DNA of 64,000 nucleotides, taken from assembly GCF_900116235.1 (NCBI RefSeq), contig NZ_FPAA01000010.1:99900-163899 (forward strand), in the 5' to 3' direction. The notes beneath the pieces were generated by a model. That model saw only the letters and a list, made by a program, of their open reading frames with translations. It was not told the DNA's origin and ran no database searches. Shown piece by piece: positions 16,078 to 24,392 of this stretch (the first letter of the stretch is position 1; every line of letters starts with the position of its first letter). The translations under genes and the position numbers were made by a program. Origin of the DNA: Marininema halotolerans (lineage in GTDB: Bacteria; Bacillota; Bacilli; Thermoactinomycetales; DSM-45169).

Positions 16078-16279
16078 AGAGATCCTCCACTTTGCAGCCA
16101 AGAATGAGGGCGAATTGGAACAAAGTCGGTGTACGTGGATACGAATGTCCATTCACCCATGAAAGTACTTGCTGTTTTTTTACATCGAACATCTCCGCCA
16201 TTTGTGTCTGTGATATCGGTGAGCCTGATTCCTTTCTCTTTAGTAATACCCTTTTAATACGAGGCATAAATTTACCCAT
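16052..16279 (-). CDS. Small XRE-family DNA-binding protein
   Basis: A 75-aa protein formed almost wholly of one Cro/CI-type helix-turn-helix ([48 protein letters not shown], residues 22-70). ATG 16279 is preceded by AGGAGG. Its last 26 bases overlap the lipoprotein gene, so it probably regulates the nuclease operon. The target site is not obvious in the 130 bp upstream. Confidence 0.85.
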   Translation of the reverse strand: MGKFMPRIKRVLLKRKESGSPISQTQMAEMFDVKKQQVLSWVNGHSYPRTPTLFQFALILGCKVEDLYERVDADA

Positions 16280-16474
16280 GCTTTCTTTCCTCCTTGTTAC
16301 TTATATCTGATTATATCAATCTCCTGAAGTTAAATTAAACAAGAAAAAGAAAAAATAATATTTATATGTAAAAAATAAAAGGTATAATAAGGAGTGTAAA
16401 GAAGGTAAGCAAATGATCTCAGAACAGTGGTCAATTCCATCACACTACAAAACGCACATATTAGGAGGTTTCTT

Positions 16475-16630
16475 GTGGGTAGAAAAATTAGATTTGTTCT
16501 TTATATATTGGTTTTACTTTTAGGAATCGATCTAATTATAGATGGAGAACCCGGAAGTATCTATTTAGGGATAGTAACTGTTATTATGATAGTTGTAACC
16601 TTCTATAACGATTGGAAAAAACGCGGGTAA
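16475..16630 (+). CDS. Small two-helix membrane protein
   Basis: A 51-aa protein with two hydrophobic helices (residues 5-18 and 28-42) and a basic end, NDWKKRG. I choose GTG 16475 because AGGAGG stands six bases before it; a longer frame from 16427 lacks a site. Function unknown. It is alone on this strand, and 16631-16830 after it holds no gene. Confidence 0.6.
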   Translation: MGRKIRFVLYILVLLLGIDLIIDGEPGSIYLGIVTVIMIVVTFYNDWKKRG

Positions 16631-16830
16631 CAAAACCGTTTTTTTAACGATAGGAGGTCGAATGATGAAATGATCCATGGCTCAAGAGAAGGGCTTGTCC
16701 AAATAGGGCTCGATTGTCTAGCATTTAATGAACACATCATGCTATCTGTTATGCAATGATAGGGAGAATCACAATGTGGTTTTATCTATTTCAATCGATA
16801 ATTATTCCAAGATTTTTTTGAGATTAGTTG

Positions 16831-16859
16831 TTGACTTTGTTTCTATATGGTTATATAAT
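16831..16859 (+). promoter_or_regulatory. Promoter of the tRNA-Pro/tRNA-Gly transcript
   Basis: TTGACT (16831-16836), 17-bp spacer, TATAAT (16854-16859). It predicts a leader of about 160 nt before the tRNA; the leader 16866-17024 holds no gene. Confidence 0.75.
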
Positions 16860-17024
16860 AGGTTTTGTCGCTAAGCGATAGTGACGGAAATAACGACACT
16901 TTAAGATAACAATCGCGGATGTGTAGCGATGATTTAGAGGATAATGCCAGATGGTTTTCCCTTGATAAGGAGCATGATTGCTGGCTCTGCGAGTTGGATC
17001 GCTGACCTCTTACCAATCTCCTAC

Positions 17025-17101
<77 letters not shown>

Positions 17102-17120
17102 TACATTTCCCTTTTATTAT

Positions 17121-17194
17121 GCGGGTGTAGTTCAGTGGTAGAACATCGGCCTTCCAAGCCGAATGCGAGGGTTCGATTCCCTTCACCCGCTCCA
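17121..17194 (+). tRNA. tRNA-Gly (anticodon TCC)
   Basis: The acceptor GCGGGTG pairs with CACCCGC, the anticodon loop is CTTCCAA (TCC), and TCCA ends the gene. Confidence 0.95.
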
Positions 17195-17200
17195 ACAACG

Positions 17201-17226
17201 ACCGTAGCCGGATGGCTACGGTTTTT
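17201..17226 (+). terminator. Intrinsic terminator of the tRNA-Pro/Gly transcript
   Basis: The 9-bp stem ACCGTAGCC / GGCTACGGT, loop GGAT, is followed by a T run. Confidence 0.9.
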
Positions 17227-17271
17227 CATTTGCTTTTTTGTGTAAGCTGGTTAGGGGAGGATGTGTAGCAT

Positions 17272-18264
17272 GTGGAGGATGAATTTCAACTAATTGCAAA
17301 GCTATTACAACACCGGCCACCCATCAATGAAGAAGTAGAAGTCGATGTGGGGGATGATGCAGCGGTTTATCGACCGAGTAAGGAAATGTCCCAAGTGATT
17401 ACCTGTGATACGATGGTAGAAGGGGTTCATTTTATCGAGCAGACGATGGATCCGGTGGATACGGGATGGAAAGGGATTGCATCCAATGTGAGTGATATTA
17501 TTGCAATGGGTGGAATACCGAAACATGCGGTCATCTCTCTGGCAGTGCCACAGGATTGGACAGAAAAAAAGTTGATTCGCCTTTATCAGGGGTTAGGAGA
17601 AGCTACTCAGCATTATGGTGTGACCATTCTTGGAGGCGATACCGTCCGCTCGATGAAGGGGCTGATGGTGTCCATTACCTTGGTTGGAGAAGTGGAGCAG
17701 GGCACATCCCTTCGTCGATCCAGTGCACGTCCCGGGGATATCCTCTTTGTAACGGGTTTTATAGGGGCTTCGGCGGCAGGACTTCATATCTTGTTGCGTG
17801 AGGATGCGAAGGAGTGGAGAGCACGCTTTCCATCCCTCATACAAGCGCATCAACGCCCTTGTCCCCAGATAGAAGCAGGACGCTTGATCCACCGCCTTGG
17901 TGAGCGAGCGGCTGCGAACGATGTGAGTGATGGGTTAGGAAGAGAAGCAAGGGAGATTGCAGAGGCAAGTGGTGTTCGTCTGGTGATCGATCGAGACCAG
18001 GTCCCCCTTTCCAAAGATACGGTAACCTATGGTGCAGAATGTGGAGTGGATCCCTTTCAGTGGGCGTTCGATGGTGGAGAGGATTATCAACTACTCGCAA
18101 CCTGCCCTGCTCAGGAATGGAAAGATTTTCAAGGCTGCGCCTTAGCGAAGGGGATGACCTTTACTCAGATTGGTTGGGTGGAGGATGGGGAAGCTGGTGT
18201 TGACTGTATCATTGAAGGACATCGCTCTCCATTAACCTATACAGGATATAATCATTTTGCTTAA
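17272..18264 (+). CDS. thiL: Thiamine-monophosphate kinase
   Basis: A 330-aa enzyme that phosphorylates thiamine monophosphate to thiamine diphosphate with ATP. It has the PurM-like two-domain fold. VGDDAAVYRP near residue 26, ITCDTMVEGVHF near 43 and ILGGDTVRS near 120 are the Mg-ATP binding signatures; NDVSDGL near 217 and DGGEDYQLL near 265 mark the C-terminal domain. The start is GTG 17272, with GGGGAGG eleven bases before. It heads the thiL-tsaE-tsaB-rimI-tsaD run, the same order as ydiA to gcp in B. subtilis. Confidence 0.95.
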   Translation: MEDEFQLIAKLLQHRPPINEEVEVDVGDDAAVYRPSKEMSQVITCDTMVEGVHFIEQTMDPVDTGWKGIASNVSDIIAMGGIPKHAVISLAVPQDWTEKKLIRLYQGLGEATQHYGVTILGGDTVRSMKGLMVSITLVGEVEQGTSLRRSSARPGDILFVTGFIGASAAGLHILLREDAKEWRARFPSLIQAHQRPCPQIEAGRLIHRLGERAAANDVSDGLGREAREIAEASGVRLVIDRDQVPLSKDTVTYGAECGVDPFQWAFDGGEDYQLLATCPAQEWKDFQGCALAKGMTFTQIGWVEDGEAGVDCIIEGHRSPLTYTGYNHFA

Positions 18265-18277
18265 TAGGTGATGCGAC

Positions 18278-18742
18278 ATGATAGAAACCTGTCAATATAA
18301 AACATACGATGAAGAAGCGACAAGGAAGATTGCTAGCCGTGTCGCAGCGGCTTTACAACCGGGGGATGTAATTGCCTTGGAAGGCGATCTTGGGGCAGGA
18401 AAAACGACATTTTCCCAAGGAGTCGCAAAGGGATTAGGGATCGTCGATCCCATCGATAGCCCGACATTTACCTTAATTAAAGAATATGATCAAGGTAGAC
18501 TCCCTTTTGTTCATATGGATGTGTATCGATTGGATGAGGGTGGGGAGGAGCTTGGGTGGGAGGAATACTTTTACGGTGAGTCCGTGACGCTGGTAGAATG
18601 GGCGGATCGGATTAAGGACTGGTTGCCTGAGCGATTCATTCACATTCAAATTGAACGCATCGAACAAGATGGACGATTAATTACCGTTACGACCCCCAAA
18701 GAGTGGGCAGATCGTATCTGTGGAGGAGTGGGAGAGGCATGA
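18278..18742 (+). CDS. tsaE: tRNA t6A biosynthesis ATPase TsaE
   Basis: A 154-aa P-loop ATPase. GDLGAGKTT (residues 36-44) is the Walker A and SPTFTLIKEY follows. TsaE works with TsaB and TsaD to place threonylcarbamoyl on A37 of ANN-decoding tRNAs. Full length for the family. Its stop overlaps the ATG of tsaB. Confidence 0.95.
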   Translation: MIETCQYKTYDEEATRKIASRVAAALQPGDVIALEGDLGAGKTTFSQGVAKGLGIVDPIDSPTFTLIKEYDQGRLPFVHMDVYRLDEGGEELGWEEYFYGESVTLVEWADRIKDWLPERFIHIQIERIEQDGRLITVTTPKEWADRICGGVGEA

Positions 18743-19470
18743 AATGGTTGGCTGTAGATACATCGACACTGGTACTTGGAGTGGCGATTCTAGATGAGGG
18801 ACGCCTTCTGGGTGAAGTGACGACACATTTACATAAAAATCATTCCGTCCGCTTGATGCCAACCGTTGCTCGCCTCATGGAAGACCTTGATCTGACACCT
18901 CAGGAGCTGGAGGCAATCGCAGTTGCTGGTGGGCCCGGATCTTATACAGGCGTGCGTATTGGTTATACCTCAGCGAAAACGATGGCATGGAGTCTCGGGA
19001 TTCCTTTGTATAGCGTGTCGAGCTTAGCAGTACTCGCCATGAACGGATTTCATTTTCCTGGAGAAATTATTCCTCTCTTTGATGCACGGAGGGACCGGGT
19101 CTATACCGGATTATATGGAATGGACAAGGGAGGCGTATCATTACAACTCCCTGAGCGCGTGATCAACATTGATTATTGGTTAGAAGAATTGAAGGGGCGA
19201 GGCCCCATACTTTTTCTTGGGGAGGATGCCATTCGTTTTAAAGAGCGTATACTTCATGTACTTGGCGATGATGCCCATTTTGGTTTACCTGTGGAGAATA
19301 TTCCACGGGCATCGGCTCTAGGCATGTTGGCATACACGCGTTTTCAAGAAGGTGCCGCTCCCGAACCAGAAGACGGGGCTCCGAACTATCTGCAACTGGC
19401 TGAAGCAGAGGCGAAGTGGCTACAAAAACAAGGTAACGGAGGGGAAGAAAATGGGGCTTCCACCCATTGA
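18739..19470 (+). CDS. tsaB: tRNA t6A biosynthesis scaffold protein TsaB
   Basis: A 243-aa ASKHA-fold protein that dimerises with TsaD. The opening MKWLAVDTSTLVLGVAIL and GGPGSYTGVRIGYTSAKTMAW (near 67-87) are the family signatures. I start at ATG 18739, which overlaps the tsaE stop as ATGA; the upstream frame lies inside tsaE. The next gene begins within its 3' end. Confidence 0.95.
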   Translation: MKWLAVDTSTLVLGVAILDEGRLLGEVTTHLHKNHSVRLMPTVARLMEDLDLTPQELEAIAVAGGPGSYTGVRIGYTSAKTMAWSLGIPLYSVSSLAVLAMNGFHFPGEIIPLFDARRDRVYTGLYGMDKGGVSLQLPERVINIDYWLEELKGRGPILFLGEDAIRFKERILHVLGDDAHFGLPVENIPRASALGMLAYTRFQEGAAPEPEDGAPNYLQLAEAEAKWLQKQGNGGEENGASTH

Positions 19471-19951
19471 TATCCGCTCCATGAGTGTGGCGGATATTCC
19501 CGCTGTGTTGCAGGTTGAACGCGCTTCCTTTTCGGCTCCATGGAAGCGACAAGCCTTTTACAATGAATTGGTTCATAATCAGTTTGCTCACTATGTTGTA
19601 GTGGAACGGGAGAAGCGTATCATAGGGTATAGTGGAATGTGGCTCATTCTAGATGAAGCACACATCACCAATATTGCCATACTCCCGGAGCTTCGCGGGC
19701 AAGGAATTGGGAATTATTTGTTGGATTTTTTGATGGAAATGGCTTGTGAGGCAGGTGCGAGTAAAATGACATTGGAAGTCCGTGTGTCCAATGATCATGC
19801 GCAACGTTTGTATCGTAAAAAAGGCTTTGCTGCAACTGGTGTACGCCCTGGTTATTATACCGATAACCAAGAAGATGCACTGATTATGTGGGCCGAGTTG
19901 GGTGGGGGATCGGATGAGCAAAACAATGAAATCTCTGGTGCTGGGTATTGA
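19451..19951 (+). CDS. rimI: Ribosomal protein S18 alanine N-acetyltransferase-like GNAT
   Basis: A 166-aa GNAT acetyltransferase. ITNIAILPELRGQGIGNYLLDFL (near 75-98) holds the acetyl-CoA pyrophosphate loop R/QxxGxG, and LEVRVSNDHAQRLYRKKGFA is the usual C-terminal motif. In bacteria RimI acetylates the N-terminus of protein S18. ATG 19451 follows GGAGG. It overlaps tsaB by 20 bases and tsaD by 38, so the genes are tightly coupled. Confidence 0.92.
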   Translation: MGLPPIDIRSMSVADIPAVLQVERASFSAPWKRQAFYNELVHNQFAHYVVVEREKRIIGYSGMWLILDEAHITNIAILPELRGQGIGNYLLDFLMEMACEAGASKMTLEVRVSNDHAQRLYRKKGFAATGVRPGYYTDNQEDALIMWAELGGGSDEQNNEISGAGY

Positions 19952-20930
19952 AACCAGCTGTGATGAAACCGCAGCGGCTGTGGTAGAAGATGGGTATCTT
20001 TTAAAATCAAATGTAATCTCTTCACAGATGGAGATCCATCGTCGCTTTGGTGGCGTTGTTCCTGAGGTGGCTTCGCGCCGGCATGTGGAGCGAGTCACAT
20101 CCATTATCGAACAAGCTCTCGATGAAGCAAAGGTGACCAAGGAGGATCTTTCTGCAGTTGCAGTCACCCAGGGACCTGGTCTAGTCGGGGCACTTCTGAT
20201 TGGTGTTTCTGCTGCAAAAGCCTTTTCCTTTGCTACAGGAGTGCCCCTAATCGGTGTTCATCATATTGCGGGTCATATCTATGCGTCCCATTTAGTGGAA
20301 CCTTTGCGTTTTCCCTTAGTTTCCCTCGTGGCTTCGGGAGGGCATACCGAGCTAATTTATATGCCTGAGCACAACCGATTTGAGCGATTGGGTCGGACAA
20401 GGGATGATGCAGCGGGAGAAGCCTTTGATAAAGTAGCACGAGTCATGGATCTTCCATATCCAGGAGGTCCCCATATTGATCAGTTGGCAAAGGAAGGGTC
20501 CCCTCACCTTAATCTTCCTCGTTCATGGTTAGAGCCGAACTCCCTGGACTTTAGTTTTAGTGGCTTAAAATCGGCAGTGATTAACCTTTTGCACAATTCC
20601 GAGCAACGAGGCGTGAAGATTGAGAAGGCGGATTTAGCTGCTAGTTTTCAAGCCTCGGTTGTCGAAGTTTTGGTAGAGAAGGCCGTACGTGCCACTCGGA
20701 TGAAGGGAGTGTCTGAGTTGGTACTCGCAGGCGGGGTATCTGCAAACTCTGCGCTGCGGGAAGCGTTGGCTGCCCGGTGTCAAGAAGAAGGGATTACCTT
20801 GCGAGTTCCTCCGCTAAACTTGTGCACAGATAATGCAGCCATGATCGCTGCTGCCGGAAGCTATCGTTTTCGGGATGGTCAATTTGCAGGATTGGATATG
20901 AATGCGATCGCAAACCTACCTTTAGCTTAA
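19914..20930 (+). CDS. tsaD: tRNA N6-threonylcarbamoyladenosine transferase TsaD
   Basis: A 338-aa ASKHA metalloprotein that transfers threonylcarbamoyl to tRNA A37. The metal-binding HIAGH lies at 117-121, with GIETSCDETA at 11-20 and GGVSANSALR near 275. I use ATG 19914 after GGTGGGGG; GTG 19902 and ATG 19926 are alternatives. Last gene of the operon. The intergenic region after it contains a cluster of DnaA boxes. Confidence 0.95.
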   Translation: MSKTMKSLVLGIETSCDETAAAVVEDGYLLKSNVISSQMEIHRRFGGVVPEVASRRHVERVTSIIEQALDEAKVTKEDLSAVAVTQGPGLVGALLIGVSAAKAFSFATGVPLIGVHHIAGHIYASHLVEPLRFPLVSLVASGGHTELIYMPEHNRFERLGRTRDDAAGEAFDKVARVMDLPYPGGPHIDQLAKEGSPHLNLPRSWLEPNSLDFSFSGLKSAVINLLHNSEQRGVKIEKADLAASFQASVVEVLVEKAVRATRMKGVSELVLAGGVSANSALREALAARCQEEGITLRVPPLNLCTDNAAMIAAAGSYRFRDGQFAGLDMNAIANLPLA

Positions 20931-21044
20931 CAATCGTGATGGGAAGACAGTGGATCGGTTTTAGCGGGGATTGGGGAAAGATGCGGAGATATCCGTGTCT
21001 TTTTTATATATATTCACCGGTTTTTTCTTCATAGAAAGTAGGAT

Positions 21045-21152
21045 TGTGGATAGTTCACCCCTAGTACTTGTGGATTATGTGGATAAGTATTGTGGATAAC
21101 CGGTTAGCAAGGGAAGATGTTGTGGATGACGATGGGGATGTTTTGTGGACAA
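21045..21152. promoter_or_regulatory. DnaA-box cluster (six boxes, one orientation)
   Basis: Six 9-mers matching TGTGGATAA (the complement of TTATCCACA) lie within 108 bp: 21045, 21069, 21078 (perfect), 21091 (perfect), 21121 and 21144; the other four have one mismatch each. All point the same way. No dnaA, dnaN or AT-rich unwinding region is beside it, so it is not read as an origin. B. subtilis, as I recall, has a DnaA-binding cluster in the same gcp-ydiF interval. The surrounding 20931-21336 holds no gene. Confidence 0.8.
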
Positions 21153-21336
21153 ATGTGTAGAAAAACGATGGGTGCTGGATCAGTGGTTTTACAAGGTTTT
21201 ATCCATTCGGGGGGATTGCAAAAGGGGAGGGAGAATGGTATTGCGATTTGGATTAGAATGAATCCTATAGTTCATAAGAACTACATTGAATAGATCCTAT
21301 GGAGGTTCTAGGGTCGGTGATACAGGCTGAGATATA

Positions 21337-21390
21337 AAGAAAGGGCTGTCCCTAATCGCTGATGTGCCATTAGGAACAGCCTTTTCTTTC
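21337..21390 (-). terminator. Long hairpin terminator before the small membrane protein
   Basis: AAGAAAGGGCTGTCCCTAAT pairs with ATTAGGAACAGCCTTTTCTT with few mismatches. It lies just past the stop of the minus-strand gene at 21394 and can act in both directions. Confidence 0.75.
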
Positions 21391-21393
21391 ATA

Positions 21394-21585
21394 TTAAGAG
21401 TCTTTTTCGGCGGTGACAGGTTCAAACCGACCGGTGAATTCTTGTTCAAACTCTTGCTTATGTCGGCGTTCTATTTTCTCCGTTAATACCATCGAAGCAA
21501 ATGTTACAAGAACGATGGCGATGAAAAAGATCGCGAGAAACCAAGTCCACCCTTGAGGAGTGATCAAATTAAGGATCCAATCCAC
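21394..21585 (-). CDS. Small single-pass membrane protein
   Basis: A 63-aa protein with one membrane helix (WTWFLAIFFIAIVLVTFASMV, about residues 13-33) and a charged cytoplasmic tail (KIERRHKQEFEQEF). GTG 21585 is nine bases after AAGGAGG. I do not recognise the family. Monocistronic with a clear terminator, so it is likely real. Confidence 0.65.
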   Translation of the reverse strand: MDWILNLITPQGWTWFLAIFFIAIVLVTFASMVLTEKIERRHKQEFEQEFTGRFEPVTAEKDS

Positions 21586-21893
21586 CTATATAAACCTCCT
21601 TCGAGTTAACCCTCTGTGTGCTCCGTTCTCTCTGTATTGGTGGAGCATCATTAATAACAACTACAACTTTAGTCGTAATGTTTCACATTAGGCAAGTTAT
21701 TTTTGCGAAAAGGGAAAAAGTGGTGGAAATCATGAAGCAAGGATGAAGAGGCGAGGCGATAATATATAAGGAGAAGGAATTGAAAGTAATTGAAGTGAAA
21801 GCTTTTCATTGCAACTTCATCGGGAATAAAATGGGTATCCGTTGCTTGGGCCATACCAAGGGAGGGAAATGGATTACAAAGGAGGGAAGATTG

Positions 21894-22598
21894 ATGGAGA
21901 TGCAGGCGCTTGGAGATACCGGGGTCCGTATCCACTTTGGTGAAGAAATTGATGAGAAAATACATAAACAAATTCAACGTTATTGCGGTGCATTACAGGA
22001 AAAGAGGTTAAAGGGAGTCATTGAATGGGTTCCTTCTTATACGGCAGTCAGTGTCTATTATCGGCCGGATCAGATCTCCTTTTCACAATTGAAGAAAAAA
22101 TTGCTTTCCATCCAGGAAGAAGCTACATCCCTTCCTGAAGGCGAGTCAAGAAGTGTGGACATCCCTGTGGTCTATGGGGGAGAGTATGGACCAGACCTTG
22201 ACGCTGTCGCCCGTCATGCTAGATTAACTCCCGATGAAGTCATTGCGATTCATAGCCAGGGGTCTTATCTTGTATATATGATGGGGTTTGTACCCGGCTT
22301 TCCCTATTTAGGAGGCATGGACCCTACGATTGCGACCCCCCGTTTAAAGAAGCCTCGATCCGTCATCCCTGTCGGTTCTGTAGGAATCGCTGGAGGGCAG
22401 ACGGGGATCTATCCGTTGGAGACACCAGGAGGATGGCGACTCATTGGTCGCACCCCAATCCGTTTATATGATCCCCATCGTAAGCAACCGATGTTCTTAC
22501 AGACAGGGGATCAGATTACGTTTACTCCGATCACCGTGCAGGAGTATGACGAGATGACTACCAGTGAAGAACGAGGATCGGGTGGTGTACACAAATAA
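21894..22598 (+). CDS. pxpB: 5-oxoprolinase subunit PxpB (KipI family)
   Basis: A 234-aa subunit of the ATP-dependent PxpABC 5-oxoprolinase, which opens pyroglutamate to glutamate. The family core MMGFVPGFPYLGGMDP and RLKKPRSVIPVGSVGIAG (near 130-165) is clear, ending with GGWRLIGRTP. I start at ATG 21894, seven bases after GGAGGG; a longer frame from 21780 adds unrelated residues and lacks this. In B. subtilis the paralogue KipI inhibits the sporulation kinase KinA, so a regulatory role cannot be excluded, but the three-gene context favours 5-oxoprolinase. Confidence 0.92.
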   Translation: MEMQALGDTGVRIHFGEEIDEKIHKQIQRYCGALQEKRLKGVIEWVPSYTAVSVYYRPDQISFSQLKKKLLSIQEEATSLPEGESRSVDIPVVYGGEYGPDLDAVARHARLTPDEVIAIHSQGSYLVYMMGFVPGFPYLGGMDPTIATPRLKKPRSVIPVGSVGIAGGQTGIYPLETPGGWRLIGRTPIRLYDPHRKQPMFLQTGDQITFTPITVQEYDEMTTSEERGSGGVHK

Positions 22599-22613
22599 GG
22601 GGGTGGGATGTAA

Positions 22614-23384
22614 ATGAGTCGTTATCGGATTGATTTAAATTGTGATATGGGGGAGAGCTTTGGTGCCTATGAGATCGGACAGGATCGGGCAGTGTTATCC
22701 CACATTACTTCAGCAAATATTGCTTGTGGATACCATGCAGGTGACCCGAATGTGATGCGTAGGACTGTGAGGGCTGCTTTGGAGAAGGGAGTTGGCTTAG
22801 GTGCGCATCCTGGATTGCCGGATCTTATTGGTTTTGGGCGGAGGGATATGGCGATCACACCAGAGGATGCCTATACCATGACCTTGTATCAAGTGGGAGC
22901 GCTAGCAGCAATTGCTAAAGCAGAAGGGGGCCGTCTGCAACATGTAAAACCTCACGGTGCATTGTTTAATATGGCAGCGAAGGATGCAGCACTGGCTCGT
23001 GGGATCGCGCAAGCCGTGGCTTCATTGGATGAGTCCTTCGTCTTATTTGGTCTGGCAGGTAGTGAGTTAGTAAAAGCGGGAAGAGAGGTCGGGCTTTCGG
23101 TGGCAGAGGAAGTATTTGCCGATCGCACCTATCAAGTTGATGGGAGCTTAACGCCTCGATCTCATCCCCATGCGGTTATCAAAGACCCGACCGAGGCGGC
23201 ACAACGTGTCATACAGATGGTAACAGAAAAGCAAACGATCACCGTGGATGGTGCGAAGATCCCTGTGAATGCGGATACTGTCTGTATACATGGAGATCAT
23301 CCTGATGCCCTGACGTTTATTGAGCACCTCTTGAATGCATTTCGAACCGAGGGAATTTCGGTTAAAGGGGTTTGCCAACCATGA
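22614..23384 (+). CDS. pxpA: 5-oxoprolinase subunit PxpA (LamB/YcsF family)
   Basis: A 256-aa protein, complete for the family. IDLNCDMGESFGAYEIG at the start, SANIACGYHAGDP near 35 and HVKPHGALFNMA near 107 are the YcsF signatures, and VCIHGDHP near the end closes the active site. It carries out the ATP-dependent opening step with PxpB/C. It is followed with a 4-base ATGA overlap by pxpC. Confidence 0.94.
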   Translation: MSRYRIDLNCDMGESFGAYEIGQDRAVLSHITSANIACGYHAGDPNVMRRTVRAALEKGVGLGAHPGLPDLIGFGRRDMAITPEDAYTMTLYQVGALAAIAKAEGGRLQHVKPHGALFNMAAKDAALARGIAQAVASLDESFVLFGLAGSELVKAGREVGLSVAEEVFADRTYQVDGSLTPRSHPHAVIKDPTEAAQRVIQMVTEKQTITVDGAKIPVNADTVCIHGDHPDALTFIEHLLNAFRTEGISVKGVCQP

Positions 23385-24328
23385 GCCGCTATCTTCATAT
23401 CGAAAAAGGAGGACTTCTTACAACCATTCAGGATCGGGGTCGTACCGGTTACCAGCAGTTTGGTATGGTGGTTGCGGGGGCAATGGATGCTTTTTCGCAT
23501 CAGGTGGCGAACTGTCTAGTGGGAAATCTTCGTGACGAAGCAAGCATGGAGATCACGATGGTGGGCCCGGTACTTCGTTTTGAAGAGGATACATGGATCG
23601 CTTTAGCGGGAGGGGACCTTTCACCTCAGGTAGATGGAAAGCCCATCCCGATGTGGTCAAGCTGTTTCATTAGGGGGGGAGAACGCCTCTCCTTTGGAAA
23701 GGCGCGTCAAGGCATTCGTACCTATCTCGCAGTTGCTGGAGGATTTGAGGTCGAGTCAGTGATGGGAAGTCGATCCACGTACATAAAGGCGGGGATTGGT
23801 GGCTGGCAGGGGCGAGCATTGGAACAAGGGGATCAGATTCCTTTGGGGAGCGCGAAAGTGATGAGATCCTTTCGACGGTGGTTAGCAGTGGGGGAACGAC
23901 CCCATTATAAAAAATCGATCCGACTGCGTGTGGTCCTTGGTCCACAAGCATCCATGTTTGTAAAGGGCGCACTGGAAACCCTCTTCACTACTTCTTTTGA
24001 AATTACCCCCCATGCCGATCGGATGGGTTATCGATTAAAAGGATCGCCTCTGTCTTATCAAGAGAGAGCAGACATTCTCTCTGACGCGACTGCACCGGGT
24101 TCGATTCAAGTTACCCAAGAGGGTCAGCCCATTATTTTAATGGCTGATCGGCAAACGACAGGGGGCTACGGAAAGATTGCAACGGTGATTTCAACGGATC
24201 TTTCCATCTTAGCCCAAGCCTCTCCCGGTCACAAAGTCACCTTTGCACCCATTGATGTGGAGGAAGCGCATCGGCTATATAGGGAGCAAGAGCATTTCCT
24301 GCGTCGTTTGGAGGTTGCGGGCCGTTAA
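23381..24328 (+). CDS. pxpC: 5-oxoprolinase subunit PxpC (KipA family)
   Basis: A 315-aa biotin-dependent carboxylase-like subunit. The opening IEKGGLLTTIQDRGRTGYQQFG and GAMDAFSHQVAN match the KipA/allophanate hydrolase-like fold, and IILMADRQTTGGYGKIATV near 255 is conserved. ATG 23381 overlaps the pxpA stop. The operon order here is B-A-C. Confidence 0.93.
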   Translation: MSRYLHIEKGGLLTTIQDRGRTGYQQFGMVVAGAMDAFSHQVANCLVGNLRDEASMEITMVGPVLRFEEDTWIALAGGDLSPQVDGKPIPMWSSCFIRGGERLSFGKARQGIRTYLAVAGGFEVESVMGSRSTYIKAGIGGWQGRALEQGDQIPLGSAKVMRSFRRWLAVGERPHYKKSIRLRVVLGPQASMFVKGALETLFTTSFEITPHADRMGYRLKGSPLSYQERADILSDATAPGSIQVTQEGQPIILMADRQTTGGYGKIATVISTDLSILAQASPGHKVTFAPIDVEEAHRLYREQEHFLRRLEVAGR

Positions 24329-24334
24329 AAAATA

Positions 24335-24372
24335 GGGATTGTTTTCCTTTAGAACAAAAGGAAAACAATCCC
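24335..24372. terminator. Bidirectional terminator between pxpC and the ABC-F gene
   Basis: The perfect 16-bp stem GGGATTGTTTTCCTTT / AAAGGAAAACAATCCC lies between convergent genes. Confidence 0.8.
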
Positions 24373-24392
24373 CATATACAACGTAATACTGG

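Noticed and set aside
21045..21152. Replication origin
   Set aside because: DnaA boxes are present but dnaA, dnaN and an AT-rich unwinding region are not; a regulatory DnaA cluster fits better.
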